Assembly: GCA_034430835.1 (NCBI GenBank)
Contig: DAOUDX010000239.1
Span: 1 to 6,795 of the forward strand
Length of the DNA stretch: 6,795 nucleotides
DNA from: JAFGED01 sp034430835
GTDB taxonomy: Bacteria; Chloroflexota; Anaerolineae; B4-G1
Direction of reading: 5' to 3'
How positions within the stretch are numbered: position 1 is the stretch's first letter; each line of letters starts with the position of its first letter. The translations under genes were made by a program, and so were the position numbers. The notes below the pieces were generated by a model. It was given only the letters and a program-made list of their open reading frames with translations, did not search any database and was not told the origin of the DNA. Of the stretch, positions 1 to 6,501 are shown in pieces.

Positions 1-1093
1 GGAAACTGACCACTGCCCACAAGCAGATCAAGAACTCTGGGCGCCATGCCCGACTGCGGGCTAGGCAGTAGAAGCCAGGGAGGGCAAGCAGAAGAACAGG
101 AGACAAAAAGAACAGCCCTCTGAACGAGCTAAAGGTGATACCCCACAGCGCGTCCGGCTGAGGATATACCAAGCTGAAAAAGCCAGCAGTGTTCACGTCC
201 TGCCACAGCGGGGCGTGTTGATATCCGAAGGCGATCGGCTTGCGAAAGATGGCATAGTTGTAGGCCATCCATAGCAGCCCTGGCAACAGCCCACCCAGGA
301 TTGTCAAGCCGACCCACCCCTTCTGGTGCAATCGGTGGAAAAGGTACAAAAGGATCGCTCCTGCGACCAGCGCCGCTGGGTATTCAGTGATGACCGCACA
401 GCCAAGCATCAGCCCAACTCCAAGTGCAAATGGTGGGCCAACCTTCTCTTTGCCAATGAGAAAAGCGAGGTGAAATGCAAAGAAGAGCAGCACCGCCACA
501 ATTTGGTGACCATAGAACGAGCTGGCGTAGGGGAAGGCACTTGTAGCCAACCCATAAACGAGTACAGCCCACACCCTGGGCACACTGAATGGGATGAAGT
601 ATCCCATAAAGTGGTACAAAGCGACTCCAAGGAGAGCGGAGGGAACTGAGACGACGAAAAAAGTGGTAGCGGACAATGCCAGGGCTGCGTGCAGCTTCTC
701 AGATAAGAGCCCGGAACCGCCCGTGGTCAATGTGTTGTCCACAGCTTCATTGCCTCCCAAGAGACCGAGAGCCCACTGCACCAAGTTTCCCTTCACGGTT
801 TTCTGAAAGACCCAGTACACCGGGACACCCAGAAACGCGGTTCCCGGTGCCTTGGTGCTATAAATGTGCCCGTCGTACTCTGCATAGTCGCCTGTCGCAG
901 TATACCCATCGTAATAGTCGTCAATATGAAGCACGCCCTGATCTACGATTGCCATCACCAAGTCCAGGCGCGAGTTCTGGTTCCAGTCAGCCCAGCGGGG
1001 AAAAAAGTAGGCGTAACATGATATCAAGATCAGAAAAATCAGTATCGCGACCCGTTTTTCATCACGGCTTGATATCTTTTCCACAGATCTCAT
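1..1093 (-). CDS. GT-C / family-39-like integral membrane glycosyltransferase, 3' end cut by window edge
   Basis: One uninterrupted frame of 364 codons reads from ATG at 1093 to the left edge with no stop, so the C-terminus lies outside the window. A short basic N-terminus (residues 1-14) is followed by a membrane segment (about 15-31). Next comes a loop of about 100 residues carrying NQNSRLDL (38-45) and GHIYSTKAPG (75-84). At least five more hydrophobic segments follow (about 135-165, 174-190, 197-213, 222-252, 262-282), with another at 325-345. The acidic first loop followed by many membrane spans is the plan of GT-C enzymes (ArnT/PMT-like) that use polyprenyl-phosphate sugars on the outer face. 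The K-A-P-G element recalls the KPP-like motif of that group. Donor and acceptor cannot be inferred. The start is supported by an in-frame TAG at 1130-1132. AAAGGA directly abuts the ATG, so the ribosome site is poor. A GTG at 1105 is an alternative. Confidence 0.77.
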   Translation of the reverse strand, partial: MRSVEKISSRDEKRVAILIFLILISCYAYFFPRWADWNQNSRLDLVMAIVDQGVLHIDDYYDGYTATGDYAEYDGHIYSTKAPGTAFLGVPVYWVFQKTVKGNLVQWALGLLGGNEAVDNTLTTGGSGLLSEKLHAALALSATTFFVVSVPSALLGVALYHFMGYFIPFSVPRVWAVLVYGLATSAFPYASSFYGHQIVAVLLFFAFHLAFLIGKEKVGPPFALGVGLMLGCAVITEYPAALVAGAILLYLFHRLHQKGWVGLTILGGLLPGLLWMAYNYAIFRKPIAFGYQHAPLWQDVNTAGFFSLVYPQPDALWGITFSSFRGLFFLSPVLLLALPGFYCLARSRAWRPEFLICLWAVVSF

Positions 1094-1149
1094 TCCTTTG
1101 CCCACGCGGCTAATATGGCCCCATTTGAGCTAGACAGCGTGCCCCTCAT
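1090..1149 (-). CDS. possible 19-codon upstream ORF coupled to the membrane glycosyltransferase
   Basis: On the minus strand an ATG at 1149 opens a 19-residue frame that ends in TGA at 1090-1092. That TGA overlaps the ATG of the downstream gene as ATGA. A good purine-rich Shine-Dalgarno (GAGAGGAGA, 1161-1169) lies upstream, although its spacing of about 12 nt is long. The downstream gene lacks a well-spaced ribosome site of its own, so translation of this small frame could feed ribosomes to it. The peptide (it begins MRGTLSSSNG) shows no recognisable motif. It may be a leader, a chance ORF, or the true N-terminus of the neighbour if there is a frame error. What I see is the geometry; a function is inference. 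Confidence 0.3.
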   Translation of the reverse strand: MRGTLSSSNGAILAAWAKE

Positions 1150-1348
1150 GGCCGGCTGTTTCTCCTCTCGAACATCGTTCACATTTTACACGATCTGATT
1201 TCGTAGGTGATCCACTGGCAGATCAGACGCGGACTGCTTAACCGCCCGCCCAGCCTCCAGCAGGACCGAATCACTGTCCCACTGCTGGGAACGCTTCCAG
1301 TATAGTGGGAATACGTCAAAGCGTGTTCAAAGACAGGTGAAAATCCCA
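1094..1348. other. 255-nt intergenic stretch between the WecB-type epimerase and the membrane glycosyltransferase
   Basis: This is the only real gap in the window. It holds the small ORF and its ribosome site near the lower end and a cluster of GTGGGA/TCCCAC repeats near the upper end. I see no intrinsic terminator (no GC stem followed by a T run on the minus strand) and no well-spaced sigma-70 promoter. TAAAAT at 1183-1188 and TATACT at 1299-1304 are isolated -10-like hexamers. Whether gene 7 shares the upstream transcript or has its own promoter cannot be decided from sequence. Confidence 0.6.
1161..1169 (-). promoter_or_regulatory. Shine-Dalgarno-like GAGAGGAGA upstream of the 19-codon ORF
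   Basis: This is the strongest purine-rich ribosome-binding match in the intergenic stretch. It lies 12 nt from the ATG at 1149 and about 68 nt before the ATG at 1093. It therefore favours translation starting at the small ORF rather than directly at the membrane glycosyltransferase. Confidence 0.4.
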
Positions 1349-1351
1349 CTA
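1277..1351. repeat. cluster of mutually complementary TCCCACT/AGTGGGA repeats
   Basis: On the plus strand TCCCACT occurs at 1277-1283 and again in TCCCACTA at 1344-1351. The complementary TAGTGGGA is at 1303-1310, and a shorter TGGGA at 1286-1290. The 1303-1310 copy can pair perfectly with 1344-1351 (8 bp, 33-nt loop) or with 1277-1283 (7 bp, 20-nt spacer). The 1277-1281 segment can also form a small 5-bp, 4-nt-loop hairpin with 1286-1290. The distal arm covers the stop codon of the WecB-type gene. The alternatives are mutually exclusive, as in attenuators, but no T run follows, so protein-binding half-sites or chance are equally possible. Confidence 0.4.
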
Positions 1352-2533
1352 GAAAAGACACCGGTTCTCGCTCACCGACATGGACGCTGGATGATCAGAA
1401 GACCCGGCGACAAAAGGCTCAACTTGTCGCCCGAGCAGTGCCGCCACGATACGCTGGCTTGCGTGCCCATCGCCGTAGGGATTGGCTGCCTTGGCCATCC
1501 TCTCGTACGCCGTATCATCGTCCAGCAAAACTGCCGTCTCCTCGACGATATGCCGACACGAGGTTCCCACTACTCTTACCGTACCTGCTGCCACACCCTC
1601 TGGTCGCTCGGTCACCTCACGTAGGACGAGCACAGGTTTTCCCAATCCTGGTGCTTCCTCCTGTATACCTCCGGAATCGGTCAAGACCAGGTAGGCTCGA
1701 TCCATAAGCCCGACAAACTCCTCGTAACCCAGCGGCTCTGTCAGCGTGATATTGGGAATACCGCCCAAAGCTGCATAGACGGGTTCCCGCACGTTGGGAT
1801 TGAGATGCACAGGGTAGATGATGTGCACATCGGGAGCATATTCATAGCCGATCTGAGACAGCGCCCGGCAGATCTCTTGTAAGGGCTGACCGAAGTTCTC
1901 TCGCCGATGCGCGGTGACCAGAATGACCCGCCGACCGTTTAAGCTTGGCTCCCACTTACTGAGCACGCGCTTGCGTGCCCGCCCCACAATCATCAGCAGG
2001 GCATCTATGACCGTGTTGCCAGTGACGACAATGCTCTCGCCTGACATCCCTTCATTCAGCAGATTGCGTCGATTGCTCTCCGTAGGTGCAAAGTGCAGGT
2101 CACTGACGACGTCGGCGATACAACGGTTAATTTCCTCAGGAAAGGGTTGAAATTTATCCCCGGTGCGCAGGCCGGCCTCAACATGCCCTAACTGCACCCG
2201 GCGGTAGTAGGACACGAGGGCTCCCGCCATCACCGTGGTCGTATCACCTTGAACGAGCAACCAGTCCGGCTGTATGTGCGCTATCATCTCGTCCAGAGCT
2301 GTCAGGATTCGCGCCGTCAGCCCCGAAAGGGTTTGTCCAGGCCGCATCAGATCCAAGTCATGGTCGGGCTGGATGTCGAACAACGTCAACACCTGATCCA
2401 GCATTTCCCGGTGCTGGGCAGTGGCACAGACCACCGAGTGGATTTCATCTGGATGCTTCTCCAGCTCCTTGATGACCGGGGCCATCTTGATGGCCTCCGG
2501 CCGGGTGCCAACGACAGATAGCACTTTGATCAT
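1349..2533 (-). CDS. wecB: UDP-N-acetylglucosamine 2-epimerase (non-hydrolysing, WecB/MnaA type)
   Basis: This cytoplasmic enzyme interconverts UDP-GlcNAc and UDP-ManNAc. At 394 residues it is slightly longer than the usual 370-380, because of a C-terminal tail of about 20 residues. Family motifs are all present: GTRPEAIKMAPV (9-20, with R11), QGDTTT with D97, GHVEAGLRTG with E119, FPEEINR with E133, TAHRRENFG with H209, and the nucleotide-binding TDSGGIQEEAPGLGKPV (285-301) with REVTERPEGV (305-314). The residues matching the catalytic Asp, Glu, Glu and His of the E. coli enzyme are therefore intact. Its ATG overlaps the stop of the deacetylase gene by 4 nt (2530-2533), and AGAGGA lies upstream. 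The product UDP-ManNAc could be used directly or oxidised to UDP-ManNAcA by a WecC-type dehydrogenase, which is not in the window. It is the last gene of the tightly packed block. Confidence 0.96.
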   Translation of the reverse strand: MIKVLSVVGTRPEAIKMAPVIKELEKHPDEIHSVVCATAQHREMLDQVLTLFDIQPDHDLDLMRPGQTLSGLTARILTALDEMIAHIQPDWLLVQGDTTTVMAGALVSYYRRVQLGHVEAGLRTGDKFQPFPEEINRCIADVVSDLHFAPTESNRRNLLNEGMSGESIVVTGNTVIDALLMIVGRARKRVLSKWEPSLNGRRVILVTAHRRENFGQPLQEICRALSQIGYEYAPDVHIIYPVHLNPNVREPVYAALGGIPNITLTEPLGYEEFVGLMDRAYLVLTDSGGIQEEAPGLGKPVLVLREVTERPEGVAAGTVRVVGTSCRHIVEETAVLLDDDTAYERMAKAANPYGDGHASQRIVAALLGRQVEPFVAGSSDHPASMSVSENRCLF

Positions 2534-3450
2534 TCTCGAACGTCCTCTTCTTCTGATAGCTGCAGGATTTCCGCCAGTTCTCGATATGTCGCCACCTTGA
2601 CTTGCCCCTGCCGTGCCGCCATATGGTCAAGGAAGCGAGGGAAGCGACGGAATCCACGCACATCCATGGGGTCAAAGTAGAGATTGATATGAGTGCCGTG
2701 TTCTACTCCCATCTCCATCAGGCGATCAAACGAGTCAAAGAAGCTATCCTCGTCCTCACCTCGAATTCTGAACAGCCAACTCGTCGAGCGAAAGGCGTGA
2801 AAGGTGTCAAAGACGCTGGAAGGATGCCGGGGGCACTGCGCCAGGGGAAACTCCCAAACTCCGTCGACGGCGCAAAAGGGAAGAACCCCAACCCGCCTGG
2901 CCAACGCTGATGAAGAATACCGATACCCCATCGCAGCAAGGATCGGGTAGATAGCCAGGGACAGATCCAGGTGAGGTGCTCGAAATCCCACCGGCTCGTA
3001 CCCTAGAGTCTGGACGATGGCCTCGTGCCCCCGCTCGATCTCCTCTTTTTGTTCCGCCGGGGTCAGCGAGAGGAAAGGCCGAGAATTGAAGACTTCGCTC
3101 CAGGGATGAGAGTAGGTATGATTGACGATCTCGTGCCCTTGGTCAACGATTCGTTGGTGGGCGTCCGGTTCTCGCTCCACCCACTGTCCGATGCAGGCAA
3201 AACTTGCCCGGAAGGAGTATGGAGCCAGGACGTCCAACAACCAGGGCAAGGCTTCAACGTCTTTGGGTAGGTCTACGTCAAACGAGAGCGTCATCACTGC
3301 TTGGTTTTCCCCCCAGTCCATATCCCGGTTCTTGGAGGCATGAAGTTGAGCCATGAACTGCCTCGGGAAAACAATCGTCATCAACGCCAGCAGTGAGCGG
3401 TTAGGACGAGGCCCTAAAGTGCGGACGATCAAAGCATCGAGAATATCCAT
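2530..3450 (-). CDS. NodB-fold polysaccharide deacetylase (carbohydrate esterase 4-like)
   Basis: A 306-residue protein that should remove N-acetyl groups from HexNAc-containing saccharides in a metal-dependent reaction. The NodB-homology motifs can be followed in order. SFDVD (56-60) replaces the classical TFDDG and supplies D58 and D60. HTYSH (111-115) gives the metal-binding histidines, FRAPH (156-160) is motif 3, and the late histidine lies in HINLYFDP (254-261). The spaced D-x-D form of motif 1 is found in the branch of the superfamily that includes PuuE and Helicobacter PgdA-like proteins, so substrate assignment from the fold alone is unsafe. I see no signal peptide and no membrane anchor, which points to action in the cytoplasm or on the inner membrane face. 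The ATG sits 3 nt after the stop of the synthase-like glycosyltransferase. The downstream epimerase overlaps it by 4 nt. Context suggests it trims a GlcNAc- or ManNAc-containing intermediate. Confidence 0.88.
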   Translation of the reverse strand: MDILDALIVRTLGPRPNRSLLALMTIVFPRQFMAQLHASKNRDMDWGENQAVMTLSFDVDLPKDVEALPWLLDVLAPYSFRASFACIGQWVEREPDAHQRIVDQGHEIVNHTYSHPWSEVFNSRPFLSLTPAEQKEEIERGHEAIVQTLGYEPVGFRAPHLDLSLAIYPILAAMGYRYSSSALARRVGVLPFCAVDGVWEFPLAQCPRHPSSVFDTFHAFRSTSWLFRIRGEDEDSFFDSFDRLMEMGVEHGTHINLYFDPMDVRGFRRFPRFLDHMAARQGQVKVATYRELAEILQLSEEEDVRE

Positions 3451-3453
3451 ATA

Positions 3454-3460
3454 TCACCTC
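3454..3460 (-). promoter_or_regulatory. Shine-Dalgarno GAGGTGA containing the stop codon of the preceding gene
   Basis: The minus strand reads GAGGTGATAT before the ATG at 3450. The TGA is the stop of the upstream glycosyltransferase and also part of the extended match to the 16S 3' end. The GAGG core is 6 nt from the ATG, which fixes the deacetylase start and implies coupled translation. Confidence 0.75.
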
Positions 3461-4662
3461 AGTCTTTCGCCTGCTGCTCCTCGTGGCGTGCGAACCCATC
3501 CACCCTCCCCTCCTCGCAGGCGTACCCAAACGCGCACAGATGTTCGCCACAGCACATACAAGGGCGAAAGAGCCAAATAACGATAGAGGGAACGCGGCGC
3601 CCCAGCCAGTAGTAGACCTAGAATAGGGTAGAGGGCGAAGCCGCCCCCCAGTCCCAGCACCCATCTCCAGGGCATGGCGAAACCACCCACCAAAAGGTCC
3701 AGGCTTCCTCCGACCAGCGCCACAAGGCCCCACAACGTCAGCAGCGTCGAATAGGAAGGCATCGCCTGCTCGACGGCACCATCCAGTTGAGCTAGGCTGC
3801 GGTTCCTCAGTCCAGCCTGCAGCAGAACAGAGGTCAGCCGTCGGGATACCTCAGCCCGACCCTGCATCCAACGAGAACGTTGTCGCTGGGCGGCAGCGAG
3901 CGAAGTGGGGAGCTCACCGTAGGAAAGAGCATTGGGGGCGAAAGCCACTCGAATGCGGTTCAACAGCAGGAGTGCTTGGTATTCCGCGTCTTCCGTCAGG
4001 CTAGCCGCCGTCCACGGGTGACTCTCCAGCACTTCTCTGGCGAAACACATTCCGTCCCCCATCAGTTTGGCCGAGAAGCCAAGACTGGAGCGCCCCGCGT
4101 TCCGCAAGTTGTCAAGCACAAAACCAACGTACATCGCTGCTGTGAACCAGTTATCATCTGGGTTGGCGATGACGTGACAACCTTGGAGCACCCGTTGTCC
4201 CTGGCACAATCCCGTGTTCATCATCTGAAGGAACGCAGTATCGACACGGCTGTCAGCATCGAAAACCACGATGGCGTCGTAGGCTTTCTGTTGGCGCAAC
4301 AATCGCTCAAACAACCAGGCCAGGGCGTATCCCTTGCTACGGTGCGTCTCACTGAAACGTTCCCAACACGTCACCCCGAGGCGGCGAACAATCTCCACTG
4401 TGCGGTCGGTGGAATTGTCACTGACGACATGGATATCATACATGTCCCGCGGGTAATCCAGCTCCAACAAGTGCCTTATCGATGTCTCGACAACCTCCTC
4501 CTCGTTGTGGGCAGGAATCGCTATGGCGAAAGTGTGGGCTGGCTTGTCTGTGACTGGGATACGACGATGGGCGGCGCCGGCGAGTACCAAGAAGTAAATG
4601 TATCCCAAGCAAAGGGAGACAAAGACCAGCAAAACGGAAACGATTACCTCCAATACTACCAT
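3454..4662 (-). CDS. membrane-bound processive-type family 2 glycosyltransferase
   Basis: A 402-residue enzyme with the layout of bacterial polysaccharide synthases (NodC, PgaC/IcaA, BcsA type). One N-terminal transmembrane helix (about 4-30) leads into a cytosolic GT-A domain. That domain has AIPAHNEEE (48-56), HVVSDNSTDRT (78-88), FDADS with D135 and D137 (134-138), TEDAEY with the catalytic-base Asp D225 (223-228), and QRSRW (261-265), the QXXRW signature. Two hydrophobic stretches (about 305-328 and 332-354) and a hydrophobic C-terminal part (about 360-380) follow. The protein ends in a basic, glycine/arginine-rich tail. The complete D, DXD, ED, QXXRW set predicts an active inverting transferase; family members with it are often processive. 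The sugar cannot be read from the sequence, but neighbours making and deacetylating HexNAc suggest a GlcNAc or ManNAc donor. It starts 4 nt after the upstream transferase, with GGGGTGA (4667-4673) as ribosome site. Confidence 0.9.
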   Translation of the reverse strand: MVVLEVIVSVLLVFVSLCLGYIYFLVLAGAAHRRIPVTDKPAHTFAIAIPAHNEEEVVETSIRHLLELDYPRDMYDIHVVSDNSTDRTVEIVRRLGVTCWERFSETHRSKGYALAWLFERLLRQQKAYDAIVVFDADSRVDTAFLQMMNTGLCQGQRVLQGCHVIANPDDNWFTAAMYVGFVLDNLRNAGRSSLGFSAKLMGDGMCFAREVLESHPWTAASLTEDAEYQALLLLNRIRVAFAPNALSYGELPTSLAAAQRQRSRWMQGRAEVSRRLTSVLLQAGLRNRSLAQLDGAVEQAMPSYSTLLTLWGLVALVGGSLDLLVGGFAMPWRWVLGLGGGFALYPILGLLLAGAPRSLYRYLALSPLYVLWRTSVRVWVRLRGGEGGWVRTPRGAAGERLR

Positions 4663-4666
4663 CCGA

Positions 4667-5623
4667 TCACCCCATTTGCATCAACTCGGCGTCAAACATG
4701 TCGTCCCGCCACAAGCCAATCAGCGCCGTGCGCCCGTTATAGATCACCTCCAGCCGGGCCAGCGGTCGTCGCCACCCTACGAGGTAGAGCGGCCCCCAGA
4801 CAAGCATCCGCCCCAGGCTGGTGAGGAGCAGGATCAAACGCAACCCCAGCGTGCGCAGCCAACCGTAGTGCTTGCGGAAGAATAGCAGGATGGTGCGGTT
4901 GATGCGGAAGCGCCGCCGCGGACGCGTCTGGTTAGTCGCCTGCCCTTCATGGTGATAGACGCTCACCTCAGGGAGGTAGTAGACCTTCCAACCGGCCTCT
5001 TTGATACGGTAACACCAGTCCGTTTCCTCAGCATAGATCAGGAATTCCTCGTCCAACAGGCCCACTTGCTCCATCGCTTCCCTACGCACCAGCATACATG
5101 CTCCGTTGGTCCAGTCTACTTCTCGTGGTTGTCCATGCTCGGGCTGAGGGAAGAAGGGATAATAACCACCATGCAGCAATCTGTTCAAGGAAAGCGTCAA
5201 AATCAAGGAAGAGCAGAGGCTCGGAAACCGCGCATAGGAATACTGGAGCGTACCGTCGGGATTGAGCATCGTCACACCGGCGGCGCCTGCGTTCGGATGA
5301 GCATCCATGAAGGCCACCAGGGCATCAAAAACGCCGGAAGGGATGAGCGTGTCCTCATTCAATATGAGTAGGTGGCGACCAGTGCCTCGCCGTAGCACCT
5401 GGTTGTGATTGGCGCAGAAACGGAGACGGTTTCTATTGCGGATCAGGTGGACCTGAGGGAACTCCCGCTCCACCATCGCGGCGCTGCCGTCGGTACAGGC
5501 GTTATCCACCACATACACCTCCATCGAGATCTGTCGCGTGCCCTCAAAAAGACTGCGCAGGCACTCTCGCAGCAGGTCGCGGTTGTTCGTGTTGATGATA
5601 GATACAGTCAGATCCACACTCAC
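4667..5623 (-). CDS. family 2 glycosyltransferase, WbbL/rhamnosyltransferase type
   Basis: Read from the GTG at 5623 it has 318 residues, normal for this group. A GT-A nucleotide-binding start (VSIINTNNRD, 7-16) leads to VYVVDNACTDGS (36-47). LLILNEDT (85-92) is the usual metal/donor site in its LN-x-D form. DWTNGACMLVRRE (170-182) and EETDWCYRIKEAGW (199-212) are strongly conserved in rhamnosyl- and related O-antigen transferases. A C-terminal hydrophobic stretch (about 257-285) suggests attachment to the inner membrane. It lies 8 nt downstream of an RmlD-type gene, so transfer of L-rhamnose from dTDP-L-rhamnose is the natural guess, but other sugars are possible. The frame is open upstream to an ATG at 5692. 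That extension is rich in Gly, Pro and Arg and would overlap the reductase gene by 61 nt, so I prefer the GTG served by GGAGGAG at 5635-5641. Confidence 0.86.
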   Translation of the reverse strand: MSVDLTVSIINTNNRDLLRECLRSLFEGTRQISMEVYVVDNACTDGSAAMVEREFPQVHLIRNRNRLRFCANHNQVLRRGTGRHLLILNEDTLIPSGVFDALVAFMDAHPNAGAAGVTMLNPDGTLQYSYARFPSLCSSLILTLSLNRLLHGGYYPFFPQPEHGQPREVDWTNGACMLVRREAMEQVGLLDEEFLIYAEETDWCYRIKEAGWKVYYLPEVSVYHHEGQATNQTRPRRRFRINRTILLFFRKHYGWLRTLGLRLILLLTSLGRMLVWGPLYLVGWRRPLARLEVIYNGRTALIGLWRDDMFDAELMQMG

Positions 5624-5631
5624 TGATCTAA

Positions 5632-6501
5632 CTACTCCTCCGGGTGCACGGCCCGGCGGGCCTCCATATACGCCGCCAGCCCTTCCTCCCAACTCCGCAT
5701 TTGGTCCAACTCGATGCGCTGCAAGGCTTCGTTTCCCAATTCTGAGCGGACTGGGCGCGTGGCCCGCGCTCCAGACTCGGCAGTGCTCTGCGGTGAGAGA
5801 GATGGGGACAGTCCAGCCAGTTCAAAGATCTTGGCTGTGAACTCATACCAGGAGCAGCAGCCGTGGCTGGTGGCATGGTAGAGGCCATAGTGTTCGGCCT
5901 GGATCAGTGCCTTGATCTGGTGAGCAAGGTCGAGCGTGTAGGTGGGGGAGAGAACCTGGTCATCCACCACACGGATGTCTCGCCCTTCCCTAGCCAGCCG
6001 CAACATCAGCTCTACGAAGTTGCCTCCCTTGCCGCTGCTGCCAGCTACGCCAAACAGGCCAGAGGTGCGCACGATGACATGGGTATCCAGCAGATACCTA
6101 ACAAAGTGCTCACCCGCCAGTTTGGAGATGCCGTAGACGTTGATCGGGTTGGGTGAATCCGTCTCCAGGTAGGCAGTCTCCTTACGCCCATCAAAGACAT
6201 AGTCTGTGCTCATATGGAGCAAGGTACAATCGCATTCTCGGCAAGCCAAGGCCAAGTTACGCACGCCGAATGTATTGACGGAGAACGCTTGCTTGGCGTT
6301 CTCCTCGCATGCGTCTACCTTATGATAAGCGGCCGTGTTGATCACCACCGTGGGCTGATGGTGTCTCAACGTGGTAAGCACTCCTACTGGCTCGCAGATA
6401 TCCACATCTTGGTGGGTAAGAGGGATCACCTCCTCGTCCTGCAGCACCTCCATCAAGTCACTTCCCAATTGCCCATTCGATCCAATAATCAGCACCCTCA
6501 T
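5632..6501 (-). CDS. rmlD: dTDP-4-dehydrorhamnose reductase (RmlD/RfbD family)
   Basis: A 289-residue short-chain dehydrogenase of normal length for the family. It carries out the last step of dTDP-L-rhamnose synthesis, NAD(P)H-dependent reduction of dTDP-4-dehydro-L-rhamnose. The dinucleotide-binding glycine motif is GSNGQLGSDL (7-16). NTAAYHKVDACE (55-66) and STDYVFDG (98-105) are family hallmarks. YGISK (123-127) gives the catalytic Tyr123 and Lys127, and DQVLSPTYTLDLA (181-193) and RPVRSELGN (249-257) are the usual C-terminal substrate-side motifs. The RmlA, RmlB and RmlC partners are not visible and would have to lie elsewhere. The ATG overlaps the stop of the preceding epimerase gene by 4 nt. 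AGGAGGT at 6508-6514, 6 nt upstream, is an excellent ribosome site. A related reductase for another 4-keto-6-deoxy sugar is the main alternative. Confidence 0.9.
   Translation of the reverse strand: MRVLIIGSNGQLGSDLMEVLQDEEVIPLTHQDVDICEPVGVLTTLRHHQPTVVINTAAYHKVDACEENAKQAFSVNTFGVRNLALACRECDCTLLHMSTDYVFDGRKETAYLETDSPNPINVYGISKLAGEHFVRYLLDTHVIVRTSGLFGVAGSSGKGGNFVELMLRLAREGRDIRVVDDQVLSPTYTLDLAHQIKALIQAEHYGLYHATSHGCCSWYEFTAKIFELAGLSPSLSPQSTAESGARATRPVRSELGNEALQRIELDQMRSWEEGLAAYMEARRAVHPEE
5635..5641 (-). promoter_or_regulatory. Shine-Dalgarno GGAGGAG deciding the GTG start of the rhamnosyltransferase-like gene
   Basis: This strong purine block lies in the last codons of the RmlD-type gene, 11 nt before the GTG at 5623. 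It is too far from the second GTG at 5617 and lies downstream of the ATG at 5692. It therefore supports 5623 as the start, although the spacing is a little long. Confidence 0.6.

Noticed and set aside
326..1113. Several plus-strand open frames and two short minus-strand frames in the left kilobase
   Set aside because: They lie opposite or out of frame with a 364-codon membrane-protein frame that has consistent hydrophobic segments; their own translations look random.
1299..1330. Promoter-like TTGAAC (1325-1330) and TATACT (1299-1304) on the minus strand
   Set aside because: The spacing is 20 nt, longer than the usual 16-18, and the nearer TTGACG is only 9 nt away, so neither pair makes a convincing sigma-70 promoter.
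1277..1351. Intrinsic terminator after the WecB-type gene
   Set aside because: The stems are short, the largest has a 33-nt loop, and no T run follows on the minus strand.
1179..1361. A 60-codon minus-strand frame after the WecB-type gene
   Set aside because: It overlaps the end of that gene, has no clear ribosome site, and shows no motif; it covers the repeat-bearing gap by chance.
3355..3450. Signal peptide at the N-terminus of the deacetylase
   Set aside because: The hydrophobic stretch around residues 19-28 is short and has no typical n-region or cleavage site, so I do not call it.
3880..4824. A 314-codon open frame on the plus strand
   Set aside because: It lies antisense to two well-supported glycosyltransferase genes, has no family motifs, and its composition looks like the reverse reading of GC-rich codons.
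5624..5692. Upstream ATG extension of the rhamnosyltransferase-like gene
   Set aside because: The extra 23 residues are Gly/Pro/Arg-rich, precede the usual family start, and overlap the reductase gene by 61 nt, whereas a GTG with a strong ribosome site is available.
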